A stretch of DNA of 64,000 nucleotides from Agromyces mangrovi (lineage in GTDB: Bacteria; Actinomycetota; Actinomycetes; Actinomycetales; Microbacteriaceae): the NCBI RefSeq assembly GCF_030296695.1, contig NZ_AP027737.1, positions 248,001-312,000 of the forward strand, in the 5' to 3' direction. The position numbers and the translations under genes are program-made. Shown here in pieces: positions 38,046 through 48,187 of this stretch. Positions within the stretch are counted from its first letter, which is position 1. Each line of letters opens with the position of its first letter. The notes below the pieces were generated by a model. It worked only from the letters and a program-made list of their open reading frames with translations. It searched no databases and had not been told where the DNA came from.

Positions 38046-38783
38046 TCAGTCGGCGCGTACCAGCACCTGCTCGAGCGCGCCGAGCTCGTCGAGCGACAGT
38101 CCGCCCGCGAGCAGGTAGTCGCGCGCCGAGCCGTGCCGACGGTCGATGAGGTCGAGCGCCGAGGCGAGCGCCTCACGCGGGCTGCCGCCCATGAGCATGC
38201 GCAGCCCGGGCGAGTCGGGTACGCCGTACTCGCCGACGAGCGTGATCATGCCCTCGAGCCACGGGCCCGCGAGGTACTGCTCGGTGCTCGCGTAGTCGTC
38301 GAGCACGAGGTCGCGATCGACGCCCACCGACAGCAGCGCGAGCGCCGTGATGACGCCGGTGCGGTCCTTGCCCGCGGTGCAGTGCACGACGACGCCGCGG
38401 CCGTCGGCGCGCGAGATCTCGCGCAGCGCCTCGATGACGACGCCGGTGTGCTGGGTGACGATGCGCGCGTAGAGCGCGTCGAGGGTGATGCCGGGCTGGC
38501 CGGCGGATGCCCCGGAGCCCTCGAACACCGGCAGGCGCAGCAGTTCCACGTCGAGGCCGTCGAGGTCGTCGGGCCGGTTCGCGACCTCGTACTCGTCCCG
38601 CAGGTCGATCACGATGCCGACGCCCAGCTCGCGCAGCGCCCGGCGGCCCGGCTCGCCGAGCTCGTGCAGCGCGTCGGAACGGAACAGCACGCCCTCGCGC
38701 ACCGTGCCGGCGGCAGCGGGCACCGGCCCGACCGAGCGGAAGTTGACGGTGCCGGGGATGTCGAGTCGGGTCGAGGCGTTCAT
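38046..38783 (-). CDS. tyrosine-protein phosphatase
   Basis: A 245-residue phosphatase of the MptpB/LipA type. The P-loop HCTAGKDRTG near residue 134 has the catalytic cysteine and arginine (CX5R); the N-terminus has the conserved NFRSVG and LFRSDALHEL, and VIDLRDEYE lies before the loop. Members remove phosphate from tyrosine and sometimes from phosphoinositides. No signal peptide. ATG 38783 follows TAGGCT by 7 bases (leaderless). It stands 20 bases after smpB on the same strand. Confidence 0.9.
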   Translation of the reverse strand: MNASTRLDIPGTVNFRSVGPVPAAAGTVREGVLFRSDALHELGEPGRRALRELGVGIVIDLRDEYEVANRPDDLDGLDVELLRLPVFEGSGASAGQPGITLDALYARIVTQHTGVVIEALREISRADGRGVVVHCTAGKDRTGVITALALLSVGVDRDLVLDDYASTEQYLAGPWLEGMITLVGEYGVPDSPGLRMLMGGSPREALASALDLIDRRHGSARDYLLAGGLSLDELGALEQVLVRAD

Positions 38784-38803
38784 CTGGTCGAGCCTAACCC
38801 CGC

Positions 38804-39280
38804 TCACTCCCCCAGGTGCCGCCTGCTGGAGATCGCGCGGTCGGCCTCGCGCTTGTCCTGCTTCTCGCGCAGCGCCTGGCGCTTGTCGTACTCGCGCTTG
38901 CCCTTCGCGACCGCGATCTCGACCTTCGCGCGGCCGTCGGAGAAGTACAGCTTCAGGGGGACGAGCGTGTACCCGCCCTCCTTGGTCTTGTGGCTGATCT
39001 TCACGATCTCCTGCTTGTGCAGCAGCAGCTTGCGCTTGCGCCGGGGCGAGTGGTTGTTCCAGGTGCCCTGCGTGTACTCGGGGATGTGCACGGCGTCGAG
39101 CCACGCCTCCCCGCCGTCGATGTACGCGTAGCCGTCGACGAGCGACGCGCGGCCCTGCCGCAGCGACTTCACCTCGGTGCCGCTCAGCACGATGCCGGCC
39201 TCGTACGTGTCCTCGATGAGGTAGTCGTGACGGGCCCGCCGGTTGGTGGCGATGACCTGCTCGCCGCGTTCCTTGGGCAC
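38804..39280 (-). CDS. smpB: SsrA-binding protein
   Basis: A 158-residue SmpB, the partner that brings tmRNA into stalled ribosomes. It shows [40 protein letters not shown], and [11 protein letters not shown], and the basic tail [23 protein letters not shown]. It lies in the usual actinobacterial order prfB, ftsE, ftsX, smpB. The start at 39280 gives [13 protein letters not shown], typical for the family. Confidence 0.97.
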   Translation of the reverse strand: MPKERGEQVIATNRRARHDYLIEDTYEAGIVLSGTEVKSLRQGRASLVDGYAYIDGGEAWLDAVHIPEYTQGTWNNHSPRRKRKLLLHKQEIVKISHKTKEGGYTLVPLKLYFSDGRAKVEIAVAKGKREYDKRQALREKQDKREADRAISSRRHLGE

Positions 39281-39300
39281 GGTGTACTCCCGTCTCGATC

Positions 39301-39319
39301 GCCCCGCCGGGTGCGGGGC
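39301..39319 (-). terminator. short terminator-like hairpin after ftsX
   Basis: GCCCCGC (39301-39307) and GCGGGGC (39313-39319) pair around a 5-base loop between ftsX and smpB. Confidence 0.5.
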
Positions 39320-39340
39320 AGCCTCACAGTCTAGCCGCTG

Positions 39341-40251
39341 CTAGACCCGGAGGTAGCGCGCGATCGCGATGTAGGCCGACAGGGCGGCGAGCAGCACGCC
39401 CGAGACGATCAGCAGCGGAACGACCACGAGCGCGTCGCCGAGGCCCACGAGGGCGGTGAACGTGAGCCGGGTCGACAGGTAGCCCTGCACGAAGAACTGC
39501 ACGATGCCGACCACGGCGGCGCCGGCGAGCAACGACCCGATGAGCGCGGCGAAGACGCCCTCGAGCACGAACGGCGTCTGGATGAACCGGTTCGACGCCC
39601 CGACGAGGCGCATGATGCCGAGCTCGCGCCGTCGCGAGTACGCCGACAGGCGGATGGTCGTGGCGATGAGCAGCGTCGCCGCGACGAGCATGACGAGGGC
39701 GATGCCGATCGCCGTGTAGCTCGCGGCGTTCAGCACGGAGAAGATCTGGTCGAGGTAGCGCCGCTGGTCGACCACCTGCTCGACGCCCGCGACGCCCGAG
39801 AAGCTCTCGGCGATCACGGCCGACTGCGACGGGTCGACGAGGTTGATCCAGTAGGTCTCGTTCAGCACCTCGGGCGTGACGTAGTCGGCCGCGGGCGTGC
39901 CCTCGAACTGCGCCTGGAAGTTCTCGTACGCCTGGTCGTGGTCTTCGAAGTAGAACTCGTCGATGAACGGCGCGAGCGTGTCCGACTCGAGCTGCGCCTC
40001 GATCGCCGCCCGCTGCTCGTCGGTCGCCTCCCCGTCGGTGCAGGTCGTGCCGGGCGACACCGAGGTGCAGAGGTACACCGCGACCTGCGCGCGGTCGTAC
40101 CAGTAGTTCTTCATCTGCGCGATCTGCAGCTGCAGCAGCGCGGCGGTGCCCACGAACGTGAGCGACACGAAGGTGACGAGCACGACCGACACGACCATCG
40201 AGGCGTTGCGCCGCAGCCCGCTCGCCGCCTCGGCGAGCACGAGTCCGGCTC

Positions 40252-40255
<4 letters not shown>
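39341..40255 (-). CDS. ftsX: cell division ABC transporter permease FtsX
   Basis: A 304-residue permease with one N-terminal span (about 22-45), an external domain of about 130 residues with two cysteines (LCTSVSPGTTC), and three C-terminal spans. FtsEX senses the divisome and activates peptidoglycan hydrolases through the external domain. ATG 40255 overlaps the ftsE stop by 4 bases, so the two are coupled. Confidence 0.96.
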
Positions 40256-41304
<1,049 letters not shown>

Positions 41305-41413
41305 CGGGAACGAGCCTAGGCAGCGGCCCGCCGTGTGTCAGCAGCGACGCGCGTGTCGTGCGCGAGCCTGTGCGGTTCATGCGAAGTTCATGTGCGGCCG
41401 CTACGGTCGGCGC

Positions 41414-41884
41414 ATGAGCTCGCGCGACGCGGTGGTCGTCTCCCTCGGTTCGGTGCTGGTCGGTCTCGGCAGCGCCGCGCTGGTGTTCGTGGTCGACGTC
41501 TGGTCGGCCTACGAGCGAGCGGATGCCGCGATGCGGCCGTACATCGTCAGCGGGCCGAACGCCGCCGGGGTGCAGTGGGTGTGGCTCGTGGCGCTCGCCG
41601 TCGTGGTCGCCGCGCTCGTCGTCGGCCGGGGTCGCCGGATGCGACTAGTGGCGCCGCTGGTCGTCGTGCTCGCCGTGAACCCGCTGACCGAGTTCTTCGT
41701 ACTCACGCCGCTCACCGGCACGTGGGACGAGCCGATCTGGTACGGCACCCTGCAGGCCGCGGCGATGGTCGCGGCGGGCGCACTGGTGGTCGCCGCGGCG
41801 TGGCGTCGGGGGCGAGCGGATGCCTCCGGTGCGGGCGCGCGCTCAGGGGCATCCGCCCCCGCTGCCGTCGCCGAGGACGCCTAG
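41414..41884 (+). CDS. hypothetical membrane protein
   Basis: A 156-residue protein with four hydrophobic segments (about 8-28, 50-65, 72-95, 115-138) and a polar Ala/Gly tail. Function unknown. It is accepted because TACGGT ends 6 bases before the ATG, giving a leaderless promoter. It lies on the opposite strand between prfB and ftsE, interrupting a usually contiguous cluster, and its last 4 bases overlap the prfB stop. Confidence 0.65.
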   Translation: MSSRDAVVVSLGSVLVGLGSAALVFVVDVWSAYERADAAMRPYIVSGPNAAGVQWVWLVALAVVVAALVVGRGRRMRLVAPLVVVLAVNPLTEFFVLTPLTGTWDEPIWYGTLQAAAMVAAGALVVAAAWRRGRADASGAGARSGASAPAAVAEDA

Positions 41885-42996
41885 GCCGGCTGCGCCTGCT
41901 GCTGCTTGCGCCAGCGGATGCCCGCGGCGATGAACCCGTCGAGGTCGCCGTCGAACACGTTCGTGGGGTTGTTGACCTCGAACTCGGTGCGGAGGTCCTT
42001 CACCATCTGGTACGGGGCGAGCACATACGAGCGCATCTGGTCGCCCCAGCTCGCGGTGATGGTGCCGGCGAGCTCCTTCTTCTTCGCGGCCTCCTCCTCG
42101 CGCTGCTGCAGCAGCAGGCGCGACTGGAGCACGCGCATCGCGGCGGCGCGGTTCTGGATCTGCGACTTCTCGTTCTGCATCGAGACGACGATGCCGGTCG
42201 GGAGGTGCGTGATGCGCACGGCGGAGTCGGTCGTGTTGACCGACTGGCCGCCGGGGCCCGACGAGCGGAACACGTCGACGCGGATGTCGTTCTCGGGGAT
42301 GTCGACCTCGACGGCCTCCTCCATGAGCGGGATGACCTCGACGGCCGCGAAGCTCGTCTGCCGCTTGCCCGCGGAGTTGAAGGGGCTCATGCGCACCAGG
42401 CGGTGCGTGCCCGCCTCGACCGAGAGCGTGCCGAACGCGTAGGGCGCGTCGACCTCGATGGTCGCCGACTTGATGCCGGCCTCCTCGGCGTAGCTCGTGT
42501 CGAGCACCTTCGCCGGGTACTTGTGCTGCTCGGCCCAGCGCAGGTACATGCGCAGCAGCATCTCGGCGAAGTCGCTCGCGTCGACGCCGCCGGCGCCCGC
42601 GCGGATCGTGATGACCGCGGGCTTCGGGTCCCACTCGCCGTCGAGCAGGGTCTGCACCTCGAGGTCGCCGATGGTCTTCGTGAGCGCTGCGAGCTCGTCG
42701 CGCGCCTCGGCGGCGCTGTCCTCGTCGCCCATCTCGTTGGCGAGCTCGACGAGCACCTCGAGGTCGTCGAGCCGCTGGTCGACCTTCTTCACGCGGGCGA
42801 GGTCGGCCTGCTTGTGGCTCAGGGCGCTGGTGACCTTCTGGGCGTGGTCGACGTCGTCCCACAGGTCGGGAGCGCCGGCCTGCTCGCTGAGGTCGGCGAT
42901 CTCCGACTCGAGCCGGTCGACGTCGACGACGGCGCGGATGTCACGGAAGGTGGTGCGCAGGGCGGTGATCTCCTGCGAGAGGTCAAGTTCCAACAT
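41881..42996 (-). CDS. prfB: peptide chain release factor 2
   Basis: A 371-residue RF2. It shows the GGQ motif in [24 protein letters not shown], which places the glutamine in the peptidyl-transferase centre, and SPF in [15 protein letters not shown], which reads UGA and UAA. There is no internal UGA and no programmed frameshift, as usual in actinobacteria. The start gives [10 protein letters not shown]. Confidence 0.96.
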   Translation of the reverse strand: MLELDLSQEITALRTTFRDIRAVVDVDRLESEIADLSEQAGAPDLWDDVDHAQKVTSALSHKQADLARVKKVDQRLDDLEVLVELANEMGDEDSAAEARDELAALTKTIGDLEVQTLLDGEWDPKPAVITIRAGAGGVDASDFAEMLLRMYLRWAEQHKYPAKVLDTSYAEEAGIKSATIEVDAPYAFGTLSVEAGTHRLVRMSPFNSAGKRQTSFAAVEVIPLMEEAVEVDIPENDIRVDVFRSSGPGGQSVNTTDSAVRITHLPTGIVVSMQNEKSQIQNRAAAMRVLQSRLLLQQREEEAAKKKELAGTITASWGDQMRSYVLAPYQMVKDLRTEFEVNNPTNVFDGDLDGFIAAGIRWRKQQQAQPA

Positions 42997-43089
42997 GTCG
43001 CCCCCAGCCTACCGGCGCGGGCAGCGAGCGGATGCCCCGGGCGCGGGCCGACGGTCGACGCAGTCCCGAGGCATCCGATCGTCATCTCG

Positions 43090-45063
43090 TCAATCGCCGC
43101 CGTCGTCGCGCTTCGCGCGCCGCGCGGCGCGCTCGGCGGCGCGATCCTCGCCGACGGTGAGCGACGCGTCGCCCGAGGCGGTGTGGTGGGGATTGGGCGG
43201 CCCGGGCTTCTCGATGTGACCGGGCTGGAGCGTGCGGGTGACGTCCTCGGCGGTCACGACCTTGACGGAACCTGTCGCGGTCTCGTACCACTCGACCAGC
43301 TCGGGGTCGGTGCTGTCGAAGCCCGCGCCGGCGCCCTCGTCCTCGGCGACCTCGGTCGAACCGAACACGAAGTCGTCGCCGTGCTTGGCGATGCCGAGTC
43401 GTACGCCCTGTGCGATGGCGGCCTTCGCGTATCGGCGCCGCAGCATGTACGGATCGGTCCGCAGGTCCTTCGCCCACGCGATCATGATGCCGATCAGCAC
43501 CACCGCGAACGGCAACGCCGTCACCACCATGATCGACTGCAGGCCGGACAGCGCCGTGTCGCCGCCCACGAGCAGCAGCGCGAGCGCGGCTGCACCGAGC
43601 AGCACGCCCCAGGTCACCGTGACCCAGGTGGACGGTTCGGGCTTGCCGCGCTGGCTCATCGACCCCATCACGATCGCGGCCGAGTCGGCGGACGTCACGA
43701 AGAACAGCACGATCGAGATCATCGCGAGCACCGACACGATCGCCCCGAACGGCAGGTTCGAGAGCACCGCGAACAGCGCTCCGTCAGACCCCGCCTCGCT
43801 GATGCCGAGGCCCTGCTCCTCGAAGAGCATCGCCGTGCCGCCGAGGATGGCGAACCACACGATGCAGACCGCCGACGGCACGAGGATCACGACGGTCGCG
43901 AACTGGCGCAGCGTTCGCCCGCGCGAGATCTTCGCGATGAACATGCCCACGAACGGCGACCACGAGATCCACCACGCCCAGTAGTAGTTCTGCCACGCGG
44001 CCATGAACGACGCCGCGTCCTCGCCCTGCGCCGGGTTGCGCGTGAGCATGATCCAGAGGTCGCCGAAGAACGCCGACATGCTCGCCGGAATGAGGTTGAG
44101 CAGGAACAGGGTCGGCCCCGCGATGAAGACGAAGACACCGATGACGCCGGCGACCACCATGTTGACGTTCGACAGCGCGCGGATGCCCCGCTTGATGCCC
44201 GACACCGCCGAGACCACGAACGCCGCCGTGAGCAGCGTGATGATCACGATGATCGCCCCGTTGCCGAACGGCCCCGCACCCGTGACGACCTCGAGACCGC
44301 TGGCGATCTGCAGGGTGCCCATGCCGAGCGTGACGCCCGTGCCGAAGAGCGTCACGATGATCGCGAAGATGTCGATGACGCTGCCGAGCGGCCCGTCGGT
44401 CTTCTCACCGAAGATCGGGTGGAAGATCGCCGAGATGAGCGGCGCGCGCCCGCGACGATACGCCGCATAGGCGATCGCCCCGCCCACGACGGCGTAGAAC
44501 GCCCACGCGAGCGGACCCCAGTGCAGGTTCGCCTGGGCGAGTGCATCGAACATCGCCTCCCGGCTGCCCGCCTCCGAGTCGAACCCGGGCGGCACCGTGT
44601 TGAAGAACGCCAGCGGCTCGGCCGGACCCCAGAAGAGCAGCCCGATGCCCATGCCTGCGGCGAACAGCATCGCGATCCACGACACCGTGGAGAACTCCGG
44701 CGCCTCATCGTCGGCGCCGAGTCGGATGCCGCCGGTGCGCCCGTAGCCCACCGCCATCATGAAGCCGAAGCAGATGATCGCGAGCGCCGAGAACAGCCAA
44801 CCGAAGTTGGTCGTGACCCAGCCCAGCGAGGCGGAGCCGGCCGCCCCCATGCCCTCGGGGTCGGCGAATCCCCAGATCACGACGGCCAGCACGAGGGCAC
44901 CGGCGATGCCGAAGACGAGCCAGTTCGTACTGAACCTGCGTGGTGTGTCCTCCACGCCGATTCCGGGGATCAGTGCCGGATGCAGGAACTCCCGAAGGAT
45001 CTTCTTCGGCTTCTTCTCCGGCGGCTGGCTTCCCGGAGGGGCGGGTCGATCGGTTGTGGTCAT
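43090..45063 (-). CDS. BCCT-family betaine/choline/carnitine transporter
   Basis: A 657-residue transporter with twelve spans and long polar ends. The BCCT signature is seen in YYWAWWISWSPFVGMFIAKISRGRT with FVTSADSAAIVMG after it, and the first cluster has GMGIGLLFWGPAEPL. Such carriers import betaine, choline or carnitine with Na+ or H+, often for osmotic protection; the C-terminal tail of about 130 residues may sense osmotic state. It follows the nitrilase gene by 102 bases on the same strand. The exact substrate is unknown. Confidence 0.92.
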   Translation of the reverse strand: MTTTDRPAPPGSQPPEKKPKKILREFLHPALIPGIGVEDTPRRFSTNWLVFGIAGALVLAVVIWGFADPEGMGAAGSASLGWVTTNFGWLFSALAIICFGFMMAVGYGRTGGIRLGADDEAPEFSTVSWIAMLFAAGMGIGLLFWGPAEPLAFFNTVPPGFDSEAGSREAMFDALAQANLHWGPLAWAFYAVVGGAIAYAAYRRGRAPLISAIFHPIFGEKTDGPLGSVIDIFAIIVTLFGTGVTLGMGTLQIASGLEVVTGAGPFGNGAIIVIITLLTAAFVVSAVSGIKRGIRALSNVNMVVAGVIGVFVFIAGPTLFLLNLIPASMSAFFGDLWIMLTRNPAQGEDAASFMAAWQNYYWAWWISWSPFVGMFIAKISRGRTLRQFATVVILVPSAVCIVWFAILGGTAMLFEEQGLGISEAGSDGALFAVLSNLPFGAIVSVLAMISIVLFFVTSADSAAIVMGSMSQRGKPEPSTWVTVTWGVLLGAAALALLLVGGDTALSGLQSIMVVTALPFAVVLIGIMIAWAKDLRTDPYMLRRRYAKAAIAQGVRLGIAKHGDDFVFGSTEVAEDEGAGAGFDSTDPELVEWYETATGSVKVVTAEDVTRTLQPGHIEKPGPPNPHHTASGDASLTVGEDRAAERAARRAKRDDGGD

Positions 45064-45165
45064 CGGGAAACTCCCTGCGGCCGACTTCGCTGTCGACGGC
45101 CGACTTCCTCTTCGACGATGGATGATCCCGACCCACCCTAGCGAGGTGCGTTTCGGCGGTCGCCG

Positions 45166-46101
45166 TCAGCCTGCGCTGAACCGCACCGGCGATTGGGGCG
45201 TCGTGTCCACCTGGAGCTGGAAGAGGTCGGGCCGGGCGTAGTGGCCCGTCACGTCGAACCACGAACGCGGCAGGCGGCACTTCTCGAGGTCGAAGTCGGC
45301 GACGAGCAGCCCCCTCCCACGATGCATGGGCCCAGCGACCGCGGGCCCGAAGGGCTCGTACACGACCGCGTCGCCGGGGCTGATCCACGCCTCCTCGTCG
45401 TCGACGAGCCGGTCGCGGAACGGCAGGTCGTCGGGTAGGTCCGACATCAGCCAGCTCGTCGACCCGGCGAGCACGTACGCGCAGCTCTCGCGAGCGATGT
45501 GCTGCATGCTCGCCTGCCAGCCGTCCCCCACATCGGCCGTGGGCGCGACGTAGATCTCCGGCATCTGCGCGTAGAGCGCGTACCGTGCGAGCGGCATCAG
45601 GTTCTCCCAGCACAGCAGCGCGCCCACGCGACCCACCGCGGTCTCGACGACGCGGATCGTCGAGGCATCCCCGAACCCCCACACCATGCGCTCGCCGAGC
45701 GTCGGCATGACCTTCCGGTGGTTGTTCAGGATCGTGCCGTCGGCGTCGATGATCGCGACGCTGTTGAAGATCGTGCCGCTGTGCGCGCGGTCGACCTCCT
45801 GGTGGGCCGCGACCACGACGACGCCGTGCTCGCGCGCCGCGGCCCGTACCGGTGCGAGGTCATCGGATGCAAGGTCGACGGCGTTGTCCTGCAGGCGCCT
45901 GACGAGCGCGACGACCATGTCCAGGTCGCCCTCCGGGCGGGCGCGCTGGATCCAGATCGGGTAGCCGGGGAACCACGCCTCGGGGAAGACGACCAGCTCG
46001 GCGCCGAGCCCGGCGGCCTCCGCGATGTGCCGCACCGCGTGTTCGAGGGTGCGTTCGAGGTCGAGGAACACGGGCGGGTACTGCACGATCGCGGCTTTCA
46101 T
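45166..46101 (-). CDS. nitrilase/carbon-nitrogen hydrolase
   Basis: A 311-residue enzyme of the nitrilase superfamily. The Glu-Lys-Cys triad is visible in VVFPEAWFPGYP, NNHRKVMPT and LLCWENLMP. The CWEN-MP form and WIQRA-type loop place it with nitrilases or cyanide-hydratase-like enzymes rather than amidases. It may release a carboxylic acid and ammonia from a nitrile. Its closeness to a BCCT transporter suggests shared use, which is only inference. Cytosolic. Confidence 0.88.
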   Translation of the reverse strand: MKAAIVQYPPVFLDLERTLEHAVRHIAEAAGLGAELVVFPEAWFPGYPIWIQRARPEGDLDMVVALVRRLQDNAVDLASDDLAPVRAAAREHGVVVVAAHQEVDRAHSGTIFNSVAIIDADGTILNNHRKVMPTLGERMVWGFGDASTIRVVETAVGRVGALLCWENLMPLARYALYAQMPEIYVAPTADVGDGWQASMQHIARESCAYVLAGSTSWLMSDLPDDLPFRDRLVDDEEAWISPGDAVVYEPFGPAVAGPMHRGRGLLVADFDLEKCRLPRSWFDVTGHYARPDLFQLQVDTTPQSPVRFSAG

Positions 46102-46292
46102 GCGCGATCACCTCCGCGGCGTAGGGTCGGGCAGTCGGTTCGGACGTTACTCCTCGTTCACCTCGCCCGCCGCCCCACTTCGGGGGCCTCCGGGGCCGTT
46201 CAGGGCTCGCACGCGTGCGTCGCGCGCGACGGCTCGGTACCGTCGCACCCGGCACCGTTGCCACAACGAGCAACCCCGACCGGGAGGTCGAC

Positions 46293-46634
46293 ATGAGTCA
46301 GCTCACCGACACCACGCAGTTCTTCGCCGTCTTCCGGTTCCCGCGCGAACGCGAGGCCGAGGTCGACGACTTCTTCGCCCGCCACGCCGCTTGGATGGAA
46401 CGGGTCCACCCGCGCGAGGGCGCCGAGGCGCTCGTGCAGTACTCGGTCGCGAAGGGCGAGGACGACGGCAACATCGTCGTCCTCGTGACGGAGGTCTTCG
46501 CGTCGCAGGCCGGCTGGGAGAACCACCTCCGCATCGCCGGCTCGGACCCCGACACGGTCGACCTCGGCACCCTGACGGAGATCGGCGAGCATGTCATCTG
46601 GAACCCCGCGCAGGTCGTGCACACGCTCTGGTGA
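46293..46634 (+). CDS. antibiotic biosynthesis monooxygenase-like protein
   Basis: A 113-residue dimeric alpha-beta barrel (ABM fold) candidate. The sequence has FFAVFRFPREREAEVDDFFARHAAWM, VLVTEVFASQAGWENHL and a C-terminal strand; such proteins oxidise aromatic or quinone substrates, or act as stress proteins. GGGAGG lies 6 bases before the ATG at 46293. It converges on the Tad locus with an 8-base gap. Confidence 0.65.
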   Translation: MSQLTDTTQFFAVFRFPREREAEVDDFFARHAAWMERVHPREGAEALVQYSVAKGEDDGNIVVLVTEVFASQAGWENHLRIAGSDPDTVDLGTLTEIGEHVIWNPAQVVHTLW

Positions 46635-46642
46635 TCTGAACG

Positions 46643-47092
46643 TCAGCCGGTGAACACCGATCGGGCGACGCTCGTCACCTCGATCGGCACCTCGGCGGGC
46701 AGGAACTCCCCCACGATCGGCGGCCGCCAGACCGCGCCGAGCGTGACCGTCGCGCTGCGCCCGTCGAGGCTCGTCGCGTGCACGATCCGCACGTCGACGT
46801 CGAGCCCGGCAGTCGCAGCGAGGTGCGCCGAGACGGCGGCGGCGACCTCCGCCGGCTCGAGGTCGACGACCAGCCGGTCACCCTCGCGCCGCACGTCGGC
46901 GAGCGCGAACGCCTCCGCCCCGGCGAGCGCGGCGCCATCGGCGATCGTGAAGAGGCGCTTGCGCTCGAGGTACAGCGACGTCGCCCCGATCGTGACGATG
47001 ATCACCGCGAGTCCGAGCACGCAGCATCCGATCGTCAGCAACAGCGTCGACCCCGACTCGTCGGCGGCGAGCCGCGCCCGAAGCCGGCGCAT
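46643..47092 (-). CDS. TadG-like/Rv3655-type pilus assembly protein
   Basis: A 149-residue protein with an N-terminal ADESGSTLLLTIGCCVLGLAVIIVTIGATSLY, a TadG-like pseudopilin start with one span, then GAALAGAEAFAL and an external domain. It is the last gene of the tad run; its ATG overlaps the preceding stop (TGATG). It probably joins the pilus base or acts as a minor pilin. Confidence 0.8.
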   Translation of the reverse strand: MRRLRARLAADESGSTLLLTIGCCVLGLAVIIVTIGATSLYLERKRLFTIADGAALAGAEAFALADVRREGDRLVVDLEPAEVAAAVSAHLAATAGLDVDVRIVHATSLDGRSATVTLGAVWRPPIVGEFLPAEVPIEVTSVARSVFTG

Positions 47093-47550
47093 CAGCCGGC
47101 CCCCGCGAATCGCGACACGGGCACGGTGGCGGATGCCTCGACGGGCACGCTCGCTCGCTCGCGCATCGTGAGCACGGGCGGCACGAGCGGCAACGTCACC
47201 GACGCGCGCACGATCACGGTCACGCGCGAGCCCGGCTCGAGGCATCCGCCGTCGCAGTGCAGTGAGACGGATGCCGCGGAGCGGTCGATGCCATAGTCGG
47301 CCAGCGCGACCGCGACGGCGCGTTCGACCGCCTTGCGCCCCGACGCATCGTCGGGCGCGAGCGAGTACACGCGAGCCGCGTGCCGGGCCGCGCCCTCGGT
47401 GGCGAGCACGCCCGCCTGGATCGCGCCGACCGCGAGCACCAGGTACACGAGCGGCACGAGCAGGATCACGCCGACGGTGACGAACTCCAGCGACGCGGAA
47501 CCGCCCTCGTCACGCAGCACGTCGCGAGCGCGGAGCCGGCGGCGGGTCAT
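47092..47550 (-). CDS. TadE-like minor pilin
   Basis: A 152-residue protein with DEGGSASLEFVTVGVILLVPLVYLVLA, the type IV pilin-like N-terminal span with the conserved glutamate of TadE, then ATEGAARHAAR and an external part with two cysteines (HCDGGCLEPG). It probably acts as a minor pilin of the Flp pilus. The ATG overlaps the previous stop by 4 bases. Confidence 0.85.
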   Translation of the reverse strand: MTRRRLRARDVLRDEGGSASLEFVTVGVILLVPLVYLVLAVGAIQAGVLATEGAARHAARVYSLAPDDASGRKAVERAVAVALADYGIDRSAASVSLHCDGGCLEPGSRVTVIVRASVTLPLVPPVLTMRERASVPVEASATVPVSRFAGAG

Positions 47551-47948
47551 CCGTAGGTCTCCACCACCGCGTGCCCGCGCACGTCGAGCGCGGCCTCGAG
47601 CCCGATTAGCCCCACGAGCGGCAGCGTCGCGCGCACCCGCACCTCGATCACGTCGGCGCCGGCGCCAGTGCTGCCGACGGACGCCGTGACGTTGCGTGTG
47701 TACGACTCCGAGACGGCCGCGTCGATGAGGGCACGTGTGCGCGCCACACCATCGGCCGCGCCGTTGCCCGCGAGCGCGGCGTACCGCGCACCCTCGGCCG
47801 CCGCATCGAGCACGGTGTTGCGCACGTGCAGCGCGAGCGCGAGCTGCACCACGGCGAGCGCGAGCGCGACGAGCAGAACGGTGACGAGCATCGTCTCGAC
47901 GAGTGCCGAGCCCCGCTCATCCTCGAGCCGCCGACCGAGCCGGTTCAG
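47547..47948 (-). CDS. TadE-like minor pilin
   Basis: A 133-residue protein with LEDERGSALVETMLVTVLLVALALAVVQLAL, a TadE-type span with conserved glutamate, followed by AAAEGARYAAL and an external domain. No ATG, GTG or TTG precedes the conserved DERGSALVE: the only candidates are CTG at 47948, overlapping the Flp stop, or an ATG within the span. I give the CTG, which suits translational coupling, but the start is unsure. Confidence 0.7.
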   Translation of the reverse strand: MNRLGRRLEDERGSALVETMLVTVLLVALALAVVQLALALHVRNTVLDAAAEGARYAALAGNGAADGVARTRALIDAAVSESYTRNVTASVGSTGAGADVIEVRVRATLPLVGLIGLEAALDVRGHAVVETYG

Positions 47949-48112
47949 AACCCCATCACGCGGTCGATGGCGGCGTCGAACACCCCGCCGAGCGCGGGAC
48001 CCGCGAGGCCCCACAGCACGATCACCAGGCCAGCGGTCATGAGCGTGATCAGCACCCACCCCGGCACGTCGCCGCGCTCCTCGTGCCGTACCCGCGCCAG
48101 CGCTCGTCGCAT
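47945..48112 (-). CDS. Flp-like pilin/small Tad membrane protein
   Basis: A 55-residue protein, absent from most gene callers because of size: a basic N-terminus (MRRALARVRHEERGDVPGW), one hydrophobic segment (VLITLMTAGLVIVLWGLA) and a short tail. Its place between tadC and two tadE genes and its size match the Flp major pilin or the related DUF4244-type small protein of actinobacterial tad loci. The processing site Gly before the span would be ERGD. The ATG at 48112 has GGACGGA-like sequence upstream. Confidence 0.75.
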   Translation of the reverse strand: MRRALARVRHEERGDVPGWVLITLMTAGLVIVLWGLAGPALGGVFDAAIDRVMGF

Positions 48113-48187
48113 CCGTTCCGTCCTCTCCCGCCGGCACCGCCGGCATCTCCGTCGTTCGCGTCACGTGCTCGTCCGCCCGGCCGCCAC

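Noticed and set aside
41335-45141. A 1,268-codon open frame on the plus strand
   Set aside because: Shadow of prfB and the BCCT gene on the other strand: Arg/His/Glu-rich low-complexity product with no motif, typical of antisense frames in high-GC DNA.
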